From the NCBI GenBank assembly GCA_029255685.2, contig CM055317.2:69491460-69555459 (forward strand): a DNA stretch of 64,000 nucleotides, read 5' to 3'. Under the pieces are notes generated by a model. That model was not told where the DNA came from and searched no databases. It was given only the letters and a program-made list of their open reading frames with translations. The position numbers and the translations under genes are program-made. The first letter of the stretch is position 1. Every line of letters starts with the position of its first letter. Shown piece after piece: positions 12,784 to 24,529 of the stretch. This DNA is from Silene conica (Eukaryota; Streptophyta; Magnoliopsida; Caryophyllales; Caryophyllaceae).

Positions 12784-14231
12784 AAGTAATGGACTTTTTT
12801 TATATTATTAAAGTTGAGTTTTATTGTGATTTGGTATTTAAAGAATATGAACTAAGTTGTAACTCGTAAAATTTACGGGCCTGTTTTTAAAATTTTAGAT
12901 GAATATAGTTAATAACAAACTAATGAATTTACGGATAAATTAATTTTGAATTATTTATCACATATGTCAGTATTCATAAACTATCATATATTTTGTTCAT
13001 TAGATGATCAAAACTTAGAATAAGATTAGTACACCTGTAATTACCCATTGCACCATTTTTAAAATATGTAAAATAGTCATAGAATAAAAGCGTCTATTAT
13101 AGATCGTACTATAAAAGCAAACATAAAGAATCCGTTGAGACAAAAGTAGTAAACGCATAGTGGAGTTAAAAGCGTAAATTTGATTATATTTACTAAAGAT
13201 GTTCATATAATGAACACCATTTATTGCATGCGACCGTCTTACACTAAGACAATCCAATTTTATTAAACGACCACTCATTTACTATATTAAATATAACGTT
13301 TTTTTTATTAAAATGAATCTCTTTAACGTGAAGAATTGTCTTACATTATAACACAAATGTATTATGGTAAATTAGAGCGTACACATTTATGTATAAACCG
13401 AGCAAGACTAATTTAGTCTGACTTCACAGGTTTAAAAGTAGAATTTTCGTGGGTTTAAATTATAGATTAAACCATATATTATATATCTGTTACAAATAAT
13501 ATTATCACCAAAAGATAAGTATTATCATCATAGAAAAATGTTAAAAACATATTAAGCTTTAAAAGCACTCGTGAAATGATTCAAACTTCATTGTAATTTG
13601 ATCCTACTTTCATTATTTAGGAAACAATCGATTTTTTTTATTCCATTCACACTCTTCTCCCTAGAATAACGACAATCAGTTCCTAAACTTTAGAATTTTA
13701 GGATTAGTTTATTACTTAACTCATTTTAGTATACACAATCTCCATAATTTTAGCATTTGACATATTGCTTATGAAAAATCACCATAATTAAAAGAATTAA
13801 ATTTATTTTTAAAAAATAATATCCTAGCCAAACACTGAACATTCAATTTTGAAAATGGAATATTCTAATCCAATTCAATACGTCAGATTCGTTTTTTATT
13901 TCAATAGTCGATTGTAATTTTTCCCCTTTTCAATTACTCTAATATAGTGACACGTCATACTAAAATGAAAATTTGTGATGCCAAGTCATCTTTTTGGCTT
14001 CTGCATTAGAGAAGTACAAAGTATATGATATATGATGGATATGTAAATGAATTAAGATATGACATGTTATTTGAATTGATCTGAATTAATATAACTTAAC
14101 CTTAATGTGTCTTGATATAAACTAAGCATTAATAATAAAGTACTTCGTACCATAAACTGCCCCGAGACTGAATTGCCTTGAGCTGATTGAAATTCTTGCT
14201 CATCTGAAAATGACCTGGGTAAAATTTACCT
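12784..14231. other. AT-rich intergenic sequence
   Basis: No coding region, no transposon termini and no structured repeat recognised. It ends at the target site of copia element A. Confidence 0.4.
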
Positions 14232-14236
14232 GATTC

Positions 14237-14416
14237 TATTGAACGATATTCGAAGTCTTATTAGAATATATTGGCTTTCGAGCATTAATGATAGTAGTGT
14301 ATTAGGTTTTAGTGCTTATGTTATATAAACAGACAATGTAACATTAGTTTTTATTATCAATCAATAATACACTCTCCATATTCCCAAACTGATATCCCTC
14401 TGTTTACTGATTATCA
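14237..14416 (+). repeat. 5' LTR of copia A
   Basis: The boundary was set by matching both LTRs and the flanking gattc duplications. The LTR starts tattgaacg and ends gattatca rather than with the usual TG. It contains tatataaac at about 14320, a candidate TATA element. Primer site next to it. Confidence 0.92.
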
Positions 14417-14428
14417 TGGCATCAGAGC
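14417..14428 (+). other. Primer-binding site of copia A
   Basis: tggcatcagagc directly after the LTR. It is complementary to the 3' end of initiator tRNA-Met except for one base (the usual form is tggtatcagagc). Confidence 0.85.
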
Positions 14429-14496
14429 TATTCTGATCTTTTCCACCTTCCGCAGGTTTACTTATTCTCCCTCATATTTTTTTTTATTCATTCACC

Positions 14497-16023
14497 ATGG
14501 TTGGGGGGATAGATGATGGAAAGAAAGCAGGCGGCAGCAACGGCGGGAAAAGCATTGCCGCGACTTCACCGCTCTATCTACACCCATTTGAAAGTCCAAA
14601 TTTGAACTTGACTCAAACAATTTTCAATGGTGAAAATTATGCCTTATGGGCAGATTCAGTCCGAAATGGACTCGACGCCAAAAATAAGTTGGGGTTCGTC
14701 GAAGGAATTGTCAAGAAACCAGTCGCCAAAGAAGGAGAGCAATTGTTCACCACGGAGGAGGTAAACCAGTTGCGTACTCTGTTGAGTACGAAATATGATG
14801 GGAATCAGAATTCAGCAGGTACGTCACAAGTAATTATTAGCAATTGGTTAATTGACAGTGGTGCATCGCACCACATGACAGGAAGGAGAACCTTACTCAC
14901 AAATATCAGAACCGAAAGTGCCTCCACCGTTACCTTGCCAGACGGAAAACAGATTTTAGCACATGAACATGGTGAAGTTGTTTTTGGGGACAATTTTATT
15001 CTAAAGGATGTTTTATATGTACCCAACCTGACCTGTGATTTAATCTCCGTCAAACAATTAATTGAGGAAAATAATTGTGTTGTGACATTTTTTCCTGCTC
15101 ATTGTATAATACAGGACCAATCTACGAGGATGAAGATTGGACGGGGTGAGCATAGGGATGGGGTCTATTACTTGAAGATGGAGAAGGCTTGCTCGACTCG
15201 GATTAATAATAAAGGAGATGCGAAATTATGGCACAAGAGGCTAGGACATCCGTCTAGAAGTATTTTACCTTCCTTTTCGAATTTACTTAATGTTAATTTG
15301 TCTTGGAATAATGATGAGAATTGTGATGCGTGTTCTCGAGCAAAACAAACAAGATCTGTCTTTAAGTCCAACAACAAAAGAAGCACTGATTTATTTTCTA
15401 TTATTCATTGTGACATTTGGGGACCCTATCACACGAGAAGCTTATCCGGGGCACAATATTTTCTTACTATCGTAGAAGATAAAAGTCGTAGTGTATGGGT
15501 TTATTTGATGCATGATAAAGGAGAGGTTAATCAGTTGCTAGTTAATTTTTGCAGAATGATATTGACACAATTTAACAAGCAAATTAAAATAGTTCAAAGT
15601 GATAATGGGACAGAGTTTCTTTCCGGTACCCTTAAGGAATTTTATAATGAGAATGGAATGTTGTTTCGAACCATTAATGTCGACACCCCACAACAAAATG
15701 GGCGAGTGGAGCGAAAACATAGGCACATATTAGAGAGAGCGAGAGCCCTTAGATTCGAGGCCAATTTACCCGTTGAATTTTGGGGGGAATGTGTTCAAAC
15801 TGCCGCTTATCTCATAAATCGTACACCCTCGAGAATTTTGAACAATTTAACCCCTTACGAAATTTTGTATGGTGTTCGACCAAGTCTCGATAATGTTCGT
15901 GTTTTTGGTATTCTTTGCTATGCTCATAACAAAGATAGACCAAAAGATAAATTTCATGAGAGGGGAAAGAGATGTATGTTCATTGGATATCCTCTCACAA
16001 AAAAAGGGATGGAGAGTTTATGA
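14497..16023 (+). pseudogene. Copia A gag remnant, protease and integrase (frame 1)
   Basis: The reading frame begins with about 80 residues of copia Gag (N-terminal part with NGENYALWADSVRNGL). It then jumps near 14740 into the linker just before protease, so the Gag centre and CCHC zinc knuckle are absent: an internal deletion. Protease has DSGASHHMTG. The pre-integrase zinc region (LWHKRLGHPS, then CDAC) and the integrase core follow, with catalytic Asp in HCDIWGPY, Asp in SDNGTEF and Glu in NGRVERKHRH. The frame is lost at a run of seven A (15999-16005), after which it hits a stop at 16021-16023 while the sense continues in the next frame. Without a capsid it could not move by itself. Confidence 0.9.
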
Positions 16024-16930
16024 TCTTAAAACCAAGAAATTGTTTGAATCAAGAGACGTGATTTTTTATGAGAATGTATTTCCATTCATTGATAAGAACA
16101 CTGTCGATTCAAATAAGGAACAATCAGTGCCCAATTCAAGTGATTTTATTGCTTTTGACCTTGGTGATTTACAACCTGAAAATGCCGAGGACAGCATTGA
16201 GACACCAGCAAGTCAAATTGTTGGTGTTGAAGATTCCAACGTCCCTATTTTAAGTGCATCGAACTCGGGTAATGCGGATGACTCATGCGAGATAGTAACT
16301 GGCAGCAGTGCCAATATACAAGGTGCTAATGAAACAGGAGAAGAAATGGGTCGTGGTGCCCGCACTAAGTTCGATCCGTATTGGAAAAAGGACTATGTTT
16401 GCAAGTCGACAAGGATTATAGACCCCAATGCCAATGCTCAAGTCGTCCAATCCAACTCCATAAATAAAGGTACTCGTTATCCTTTAGCAAATTATGTCAC
16501 GACCGATTGTTTTTCTCTTAGTCACAGGGAATTTTTGGCTCGTGTTGATGCGGTCAAAGAACCCCAACGTTATTCAGATGCGGTGCAAAAGAAGGAATGG
16601 CGTGATGCGATGGCAAAGGAAATAGAAGCACTCGAATTGAATGGGACATGGACTGTCGTGGATTTGCCACGAGGAAAAAAACCTATTGGATGTCGATGGG
16701 TATACAAAATTAAGCTCAAGGCGGATGGAACAATTGAACGTTATAAGGCAAGACTTGTAGCACAGGGGTACACTCAAGTGGAAGGGATAGACTACCATGA
16801 GACTTTTGCTCCGGTTGCCAAAATGACGAGTGTAAGGTGTCTATTATCCGTAGCAGTTGCGAAAGGATGGAGTATAGCACAATTGGACGTGAATAATGCT
16901 TTCCTTCATGGGGATTTGGATGAGGAAGTA
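16006..16930 (+). pseudogene. Copia A integrase C-terminus and start of reverse transcriptase (frame 2)
   Basis: This continues the polyprotein after the one-base frameshift in the A run. It encodes the integrase tail, an acidic linker, and the start of copia reverse transcriptase ([58 protein letters not shown]). The frame stops exactly where element B was inserted, after the codons for DEEV. It resumes at 28189 on the far side of B. Confidence 0.92.
16926..16930. repeat. Left target duplication of element B (aagta)
   Basis: aagta precedes the LTR at 16931 and is repeated at 28184-28188 after the other LTR. Removing B plus one copy restores continuity of element A's frame. Confidence 0.95.
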
Positions 16931-18410
16931 TGAAGAGTCTATTGATATAATATACTCAAGAAGGGGGGGGGGGGGGGGTTGAATTGAGTATGCCTTCTTT
17001 TTAAATCTTCTTCGATGTGTGTATGGTTGTATAATGATCTTTGAGTAGAGCAAATAATAAAGAGAGACACAATATTTTTGAAGTGGTTCAGTCTCACACT
17101 CTGAGACCTACGTCCACTATTCTCGATTAATAAAATTAGTACCAACTCTGGATTACAATTTTATCAACCCTACTCGTGCGACTTTGATGTTAGTCACAAC
17201 TCAATCTAGATACCGTTAAATATCAAGCTACGACAAATACCGTTAAATATTTGTCTTACAATGAGTACCGCTAAATACTCGTTCTATCTTACGTTAATAA
17301 GATAAAGTCTTCAATGTTTTCTTGGTGTCACAATCTTGAATGAATAAGATCAATGCTTGAGCACTTGAATCTTGAATCGGATATGACAATGAAAAGCTCG
17401 AACTTGAAGAATATGAACGGCGGTTTTTCTTTCTTGATTTGCGTGTATATTGTGTGTGTATGTCGTGTGGTTTAATGTATCATGGTAGTCTATTTATATA
17501 GAATATGTATCTAGGTAATTCAAACCCTAGATGATTTAGGAATATTACTTAAACTAGAATACTAGTCTTTTAATAATACTACCTTAAATCTAATCTTAAT
17601 ATATTTAGGAAAGATTTAATAATATACTATATGTATTATATAAGGAATCAATTTCCTAATTCATATTTAGGAAAGATCTTTATATAATAAACAATTAGTA
17701 TCCTTATTAAATCAACTTCCTAAACCATGTCAAAGATAATAAAATATATTACCATAATATAATATTAGTTTGTTTAGGACATCAAATAAATACATAGTAT
17801 TTATTTAAATAAACCCTATACGATTTATGGTAATGTGGCATATCACACGTTTCCAAAAATCGAAACAAAACTTTATCTAGATTATATATATTTGACAATA
17901 AAGATCATATAAAAATCCTTAGTTTATTTTAGTAATAAATAATTATCTCATAAGACAATTATTTATTCCTTATTTAACTTAAAGATATTTTATATAATCC
18001 TATTAAGATTAACAATTCTATTTATTAAAATAGAATACCAATTAGACACTAATTCTACACGACATAAACGTTTCAACTCAACCACATATATATTCCGATC
18101 ATTTCTTCATAATATAGAGTTATAGCTACGAGCTATAACTTGAATCAATCTTGTACTAAAGCTATAGTTGATGAATATAACTTTAGTTCATTATGCGCGC
18201 TTGTGATCTTCTATCAATCTTCGACTTAGTCAATTCATTGACTAACATGCTTGAATCTTTTATACTTGATTGATTAGATCTTGTTACTAATGTTCTGTAC
18301 ACTTAGCACACGATTATACATACGAGTATATAATATATAAATAGCTAGACTTGTCATTATCAAAACATAAACATATAAACTATATATATATTTGAATATA
18401 TGGTTCAACA
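16931..18410 (-). repeat. 3' LTR of Sirevirus B
   Basis: Starts tgaagagtctattg and ends ggttcaaca as written on the plus strand. It contains a homopolymer of sixteen G at 16963-16978. Confidence 0.95.
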
Positions 18411-18626
18411 AATTCCCCCTTTTTGATGATGACAAGTCTTTCTTAGATTTCGTGTCTAAGTGTATGTTCCCCCTCAATATAATAATGGTCATTCATAGCA
18501 AAGATCAACTTAGGGTTTTTATCTTCTATCTATCCCATATCTTTTAAGGACCCTAAGAGACAATGAATTACGACAAGGAGCAAGCTTAGGCAAATTCTAA
18601 TCTAAGTCGCATATTTCCCCCTTTTG
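18411..18626 (-). other. Multiple polypurine tracts of Sirevirus B
   Basis: On the minus strand a purine tract directly abuts the LTR (plus strand aattcccccttttt at 18411-18424). Further copies lie at about 18467-18476 (ttccccctc) and 18614-18626 (tttcccccttttga). The first and last are each next to a gatgatgac / gacatcatc motif. Multiplied tracts of this kind are a known Sirevirus feature. Confidence 0.8.
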
Positions 18627-19213
18627 ACATCATCGGAAAGATGAGAACAAAGACATGAAACGACTAGAATAATATACGTACGAAACATAAGCAAGCATAT
18701 AAACGAGTCTAAAAATATGAACACAGAAAGTATCATGCAATCACATACGGAATGTTAAAAGATATACACAATCAATTCGAGAATACTAAGCCAATGGGCC
18801 GAATGTGGGACAATGTTTAAGAAAATGGGCCTGGCTAGGTTAGGATAAATGGGCCTGCAAAAGATAACAAATACGATGAGCCAAGTCAAAAGGAAATAGA
18901 AGGTTGGGTCGTATCAGAACAGGAACTAAGTTTGGGCCTGTTTGGGGTTAGGAAATCCGAAGAAGCAAAATAAGAGTTAGCTTCGGATTTCTAATGGGCC
19001 AGGGAAAGGAATTGGGCCATAATACAAAAGAGTTTATAAGTCCACCCCAGACTTTGAACAAAACAACAACAAACCAACTTCAATCCAACAAAGAAACAGA
19101 GACGGAGATGACGGATCACGAACGAGAGCTTGAACCCGGATTCTTTGCATAAGGATTCACATAGTCGGGTCGGGTACGGAATTCGAGGGTCTCCAACCTA
19201 TCTAGGCAACTGT
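18627..19213 (-). other. Sirevirus B 3' internal noncoding region
   Basis: Between the polypurine tracts and the end of the env-like ORF. No coding signal. The first part is AT-rich, and at 18.79-19.05 kb there are several repeats of 'gggcc' words (for example aatgggcc) of unknown meaning. Confidence 0.5.
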
Positions 19214-20635
19214 TCACGTTCCTTCCTTGAGCATTGAGTGCGATTTCGAAGTTAAGTACCTTGAGCGAGAGTGCCTTGACGGCCCAAGTGCTTTAGAAGC
19301 ATCCTCTCGTAACAACCCATGATCACGCACTATAGCTCCTCCTTGAGATGCAAGAAAAGAAAGACGATCACTCATGCTTAACAACTCCGAACAGACAACA
19401 GAGACCTCCGAGCCAATTTTCACCAAATGCTTATCCACTTTCTCCATCCATTCCTTTACCTTAACCTCAAAATCACGACCCCTCTTAACCCTGCTACCCC
19501 CTGCCTCCTCCTTCTCCTTTTTAATTTCACACATACCAAGAATTTGATCCATCTTGGCTTCAAGACCCGCGAAGGATGGCGAAGGATGCGGAGTGGGTTC
19601 AGTTTTACCAAACGTAAGATCAACTCCGTCAAAGCAAATTCCCATTAATTTCAACAATCGATCACAGATACGATCTTTTGGTTTAATCCCAAAACTGGAA
19701 TCATCGACGACACCTTTCTTAAGCATTAATTCGGATACCCACATTCCATATGGAATGTCGATGGTGGAGCAGAACTTTTCCTTAACAAGAACACTTGAAA
19801 CATGACAGATTTTATGGCAAACAAGAGATGCCAAATCAATTTTCTGTCCCTCCAACCAACTATACAACACTACGGCCTCAACACTAGCAAGCTTATCCCG
19901 ACCACCCCGACGTGGTAACACAGTGTTCCATAAAAAGTTCAAGAAGAATTTTAATTTGGGGTTGAATGAAACAGTAAGCAGAGGGGTGGTCTCAGTGGCA
20001 TCCGCATCAAAATATTTCTTAATCACCAATTTTTGTTCTTTAGAGACTACACTCCATTCCTTTTTCAGGTCAAGAACTAATCCTTCTTGATCAAGTTTAA
20101 AGATGTCACAGATATCTGACTTTGTTATAACAACATCTCGACCATTCACAACACCCCTTATCCCATCATCACACGGCTTAACTGAAGCAAAGAATTGAAC
20201 CAACTCGATAGGAAATAACAAACCCGAGAAATCACTTATGTATTCCCACCCTTGAAATGTCAGAAAATCTTTAAAGAAACTTAATGATTTTGACCCACTG
20301 ACCCACGACTTAGGGTAAAACCGACCCGCATGAATGGCGTAAGGTAAAACTCGATCAATTAACGTACCTTCTTGTTTGGTCATGCGTACTTTCTCAAGAC
20401 CCGCACGAGTTGCTTCGACAGAGTATTCAGGAAACATAGGGCGAGGGACTTGAGAGTCGAATTCTTGCATGTCATCAGAGTTAGAGGGTGAACCACGATT
20501 GAGTTTGCGTCGTTTGCTCTGGTCGGGGGTGAGAGCGACTCATGCTATCGGAGTCGGGGAAGGTGGTGGTGATGGGGTTGGTGAAGGAGGTGTGGGTTTC
20601 TTTTGGTGAGAGCGGGTTGCACGAGATGGTGGCAT
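19214..20635 (-). pseudogene. Env-like extra ORF of Sirevirus B, one in-frame stop
   Basis: Read from an ATG at 20633-20635 (MPPSRATRSHQKK, then a proline/serine/threonine-rich segment) to a stop at 19214. An in-frame TGA at 20540-20542 interrupts it; downstream sequence stays in the same frame for another 440 codons. The main domain has segments such as FFKDFLTFQGWEY, RDVVITKSDICDIFKL and IDIPYGMW, and a C-terminal part with predicted heptad-like character. There is no obvious signal peptide or strong transmembrane helix, so 'envelope-like' refers only to its position after pol in Sireviruses. Element C carries a more decayed relative (a match at PYGMW). Function unknown. Confidence 0.72.
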
Positions 20636-20854
20636 TGTGGTGATAGAAATGGTGGTTTTGGATGGAGGTTGTAGCGGAGGTTTTAATGGAGGTTGGTAAT
20701 TTTTATTTTTATGGAGTTTAGAGGTTTTGAGGTTAATAATGGAGGAAGTGAGAAGTAATTTTAGGGAGTTGGGTTTGGGGACGGTAATAATGGTTGGTGA
20801 GTGAGTTAAGTTTGAGGGAGTTGGGGTAATAATTGGGTTAGGGTGGAAAGTCAA

Positions 20855-21230
20855 AGGCTAGGTTTATTAGGGGGCACGTGGCAGTCGTGTGTGGGGCTTG
20901 GTTTGGGTGGAGACGTGGCACAGGGGGGACCATTACACACACTTTGTGTGTTTAATTTGAGGTAAGTATTTTTGTTTTTATAATATTTGAATATTATTAT
21001 TTTGTATATATTGTAATATGTATGTTGTGGGACAATTATAATATGTGACGTAATATTAATGTGAGATCGATTTGTGCACACATTCATATGTAAATCGTAT
21101 AATATAACTATAATCACAAAATTTATCATCGAATATATACATACACATGCAGCGGAGTATACGGACACAGTCATATAATCTCATCTAAACCGTAGTCAAT
21201 CATTGGGTTATTTTTGCTATTAAGATTTGA
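20855..21230 (-). other. Spacer between Sirevirus B pol and env-like ORF
   Basis: AT-rich, with open frames only in low-complexity sequence. It may hold a splice acceptor or internal promoter for the env-like ORF, but I could not identify one. Confidence 0.35.
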
Positions 21231-24200
21231 TTAGATGCCACCGATTAAACCAATTTCCAATCGCAAAGTCTCAAAGCGTTCTCTAGCCAATGGTTTAGTG
21301 AAGATATCTGCCCATTGTTTTTCCGTACTACAAAATTCCAATTTTATATTTTTCTTTTCAACATGGTCTCTTAGAAAGTGGTGTCTAATTTCAATATGTT
21401 TAGTTCTTGAGTGCTGGGCTGGGTTTTTAGATATAATTATAGCACTCGTATTATCACATAATATAGGCACACATCCAACATCAACACCATAATCATGTAA
21501 CTGTTGCTTTAACCATAAAAGTTGAGAACATACCAGTGCGGCTGCGATATATTCTGCTTCAGCAGTTGATAGGGCGACAGAATTTTGTTACTTGGATCCC
21601 CAAGATATAATACAAGGACCTACAAAGGTAGCAAGTCCGGAGGTACTTTTTCTGTCTAAAGAGCATCCTGCATAATCCGCATCTGAATATCCTACTAGGT
21701 TAAAGTTACAGTCCATAGGATACCATAGATATAGTTTTGAGGTTCCGATTAGGTATCTTAAAATTCTCTTAACTGCAATCATGTGTGATTCTTTTGGTGC
21801 AGATTGAAATCTCGCACAAACACAAACACTAAACATTATATCTGGACGACTTGCTGTAAGATAAAGAAGTGAGCCAATCATACCTCGGTAAGTTGTTTCG
21901 TCTACAGACTTACCATCTTCGTCTTTGGTTAGCTTCTTATCTGTGACCATTGGAGTAGGCATTGCATGAGAGGTTTCCATTCCAAATTTCTTTAGTAACT
22001 CCTTGACGTATTTTTGTTGATGAACTTTGATTCCTTCTTCAGTTTGTTGTATTTGAAGTCCAAGGAAGAATTTTAGTTCTCCCATCATGCTCATCTCGAA
22101 TTCAGAAGTCATCAACTTAGAGAAGTACTTGCACAACTTTTTATTAGTTGAGCCAAAAATAATATCGTCAACATAGATCTGAACGACTAGTAGATCTGAG
22201 TTTTCGCTTTTAAGAAATAGGGTTTTATCCACAGACCCTCTCTTGAATCCACTCTCCAATAGGAACTTTGATAATCTGTCGTACCATGCCCTAGGTGCTT
22301 GTTTCAGACCATATAGTGCTTTGTCCAATTTGAATACATGATCCTTGAGTTTGCTGTCAGGAAATCCAGGAGGTTGTTCAACAAATACTTCCTCTTGGAG
22401 ATAGCCATTAAGAAATGCAGTCTTAACGTCCATCTGAAAAAGCTTCATTCCCTTGTGTGCTGCAAATGCAATGAGTAGTCTTATTGCCTCAAGACGAGCA
22501 ACATGAGCAAAGGTTTCGTCATAATCGATTCCTTCCTGTTGGTTGTATCCTTGAACTACTAGTCTGGCCTTGTTTCGCACAATGACTCCAGTGTCATCCA
22601 ATTTGTTTCTGAATACCCATCTAGTTCCAATGACAGTTCTGTCCTTAGGTCGAGGAACAAGATGCCAAACTTTGTTTCTTTCAAATTGCTGGAGTTCTTC
22701 TTGCATGGCAACTATCCAGTCTGGTTCTGCGAGAGCTTCCTTGATATTTGAAGGTTCAATGGTGGAGAGAAAGGAGTAGAAGGAGCAAAAGTTATTTAAG
22801 CTCCTTCGAGTTTGAACTCCATCTGTCAGGCTTCCTATGACATTGTCCAAAGGATGAGAGCCTTTGTATCTCCAGTTCCTTGATTGATCATTTGCGTTCC
22901 CTGAACTTGACTCGGGATCTTGACTTGTTCCCCCTGAGTCCAAACCTGGGTTTATAGTAGGGTCAGGTATAACTCTGGCCTCTTCCCTTTGGTTTTGATT
23001 CAAAGTTACAGCTTCATTAGCTGTAACTCTGGGTTCCAAGTCATTGGTTTGAGAGTTATCTACAGTATCATCAACTGTAGTTTCATCTCTCGTACCATTT
23101 TCTCCCAAGTTGAGTTTATCATGAATTCCTTGAGGTTCTCCTTCTTCAATTTCCATTTCAGGAGGATCTTCCCTTGATAACCTGAAATCAGGTTCGTCTA
23201 GGTTTTCCTCTATATCCTGTAATGGCTTATCGAAGACATTATTCTCATCAAAGATAACATGAATACTTTCCTCTATGCATAAAGTACGTTTGTTAAAAAC
23301 TTTGTAGGCTTTACTATGATCTGAATATCCTATAAAGATTGCTTCATCACTTCTAGGGTCGAATTTGCTTAATTTGTTTTTACCATTGTTGTGAACAAAG
23401 CATTTACTACCAAAGCATCTTAAGTGTGATATGTTTGGTTTACGACCACGGAGAAGTTCATAAGGAGTCTTTTTAAGGATAGGTCTAATCATAGCACGGT
23501 TATGAATATAGCAAGCTGTACTAATAGCCTCAGCCCAAAAGTTTCTAGGTAGGCCACTGCAAAGAAGCATTGTTCGAGCCATGTCTTCTAGGGTTCTGTT
23601 CATTCGTTCTACGACTCCATTTTGTTGTGGGGTTCTAGGGGCCGAGAAGTTATGTCCAACATCATTGGTTTTACAGAACTCAATAAAAGCATGATTGTCG
23701 AACTCAGTTCCATGATCAGTACGGATTGTTACTAGGTTTGATTTATATTTGTTTTGGACAAGTTTCATGAGACTAACAAATTCATCGAATGTTTCGTCTT
23801 TAGAGTGAAGAAAGATTGGCCAAACAAATCTAGAGTAATCATCAACTAGAACGAAAACGTACCTGGAACCACCTCTGCTTCTTACCTTCATAGGGCCACA
23901 TAGATCCATGTGTACTAGTTCAAGAGCTTGTTCTGTGCTTACTACTCTTTTTGGCTTAAAGGATGATCTGACGTGTTTACATCGTGCACATGTGTCACAC
24001 ATCTTTTCTTGATCAAATTTGATCTTTGGAAGACCTTCGACCAAGTCCCATCTTTTCAGCTTACTTAGAATAGGTGAGTTAATATGACCAAATCTCTTGT
24101 GCCATAGACATGGATCATCTAACGTAACTATCTTACCAATTCCGATGATCTTTCCCTTTTTGTTATCACCAAATGTGACTTTACCTCCGTCAAAAGGTTT

Positions 24201-24305
24201 TAGGGTTTGGAATAGGTTTACGTCGCCTGTCATATGTCTTGAGCATCCACTGTCGAGATACCATAGATTATTTTCCTTGGCGACAAACTGCACAAATAAT
24301 TTCAA
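21231..24305 (-). pseudogene. Sirevirus B pol: protease, integrase, reverse transcriptase, RNase H
   Basis: One reading frame of about 1025 codons interrupted by a single in-frame TAA at 21588-21590, just inside RNase H. In order: protease ([11 protein letters not shown]), integrase zinc region ([18 protein letters not shown]), integrase core ([33 protein letters not shown]), reverse transcriptase ([28 protein letters not shown]) and RNase H (SDADYAGC, then after the stop CDNTSAIIISKNP). All catalytic residues I can check are present. The start region is also damaged (see the gag/pol junction). Confidence 0.93.
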
Positions 24306-24529
24306 AGACAGGATTTAGGTACCCAAGCATACTTGGGTCCTTTGTTGTTAGTAATCACAAATACATCTTCCTTTTTAACCCAGACTTGTCTTACATAGGT
24401 CTTTCTATATCGGTAGTGGTTGGGTTTTGATGTTCTTGTGTAGGTTTTAGTTTGGACTCTTGGTGACCATTTTTTGTGTGATGTTTGAGGAGTCTGTTTG
24501 GTTCTGTTTTTTCTTTTCTTCGTAGTCAA
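24302..24529 (-). pseudogene. Sirevirus B gag/pol junction in a shifted frame
   Basis: A 75-codon segment (containing YVRQVWVKKEDVF and [11 protein letters not shown]) belongs in sense between gag and protease, but lies in a different frame from both. Gag (24447-26669) and pol (21231-24305) share a frame with each other. Two compensating indels, one near 24500 and one near 24305, explain this. Confidence 0.75.
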
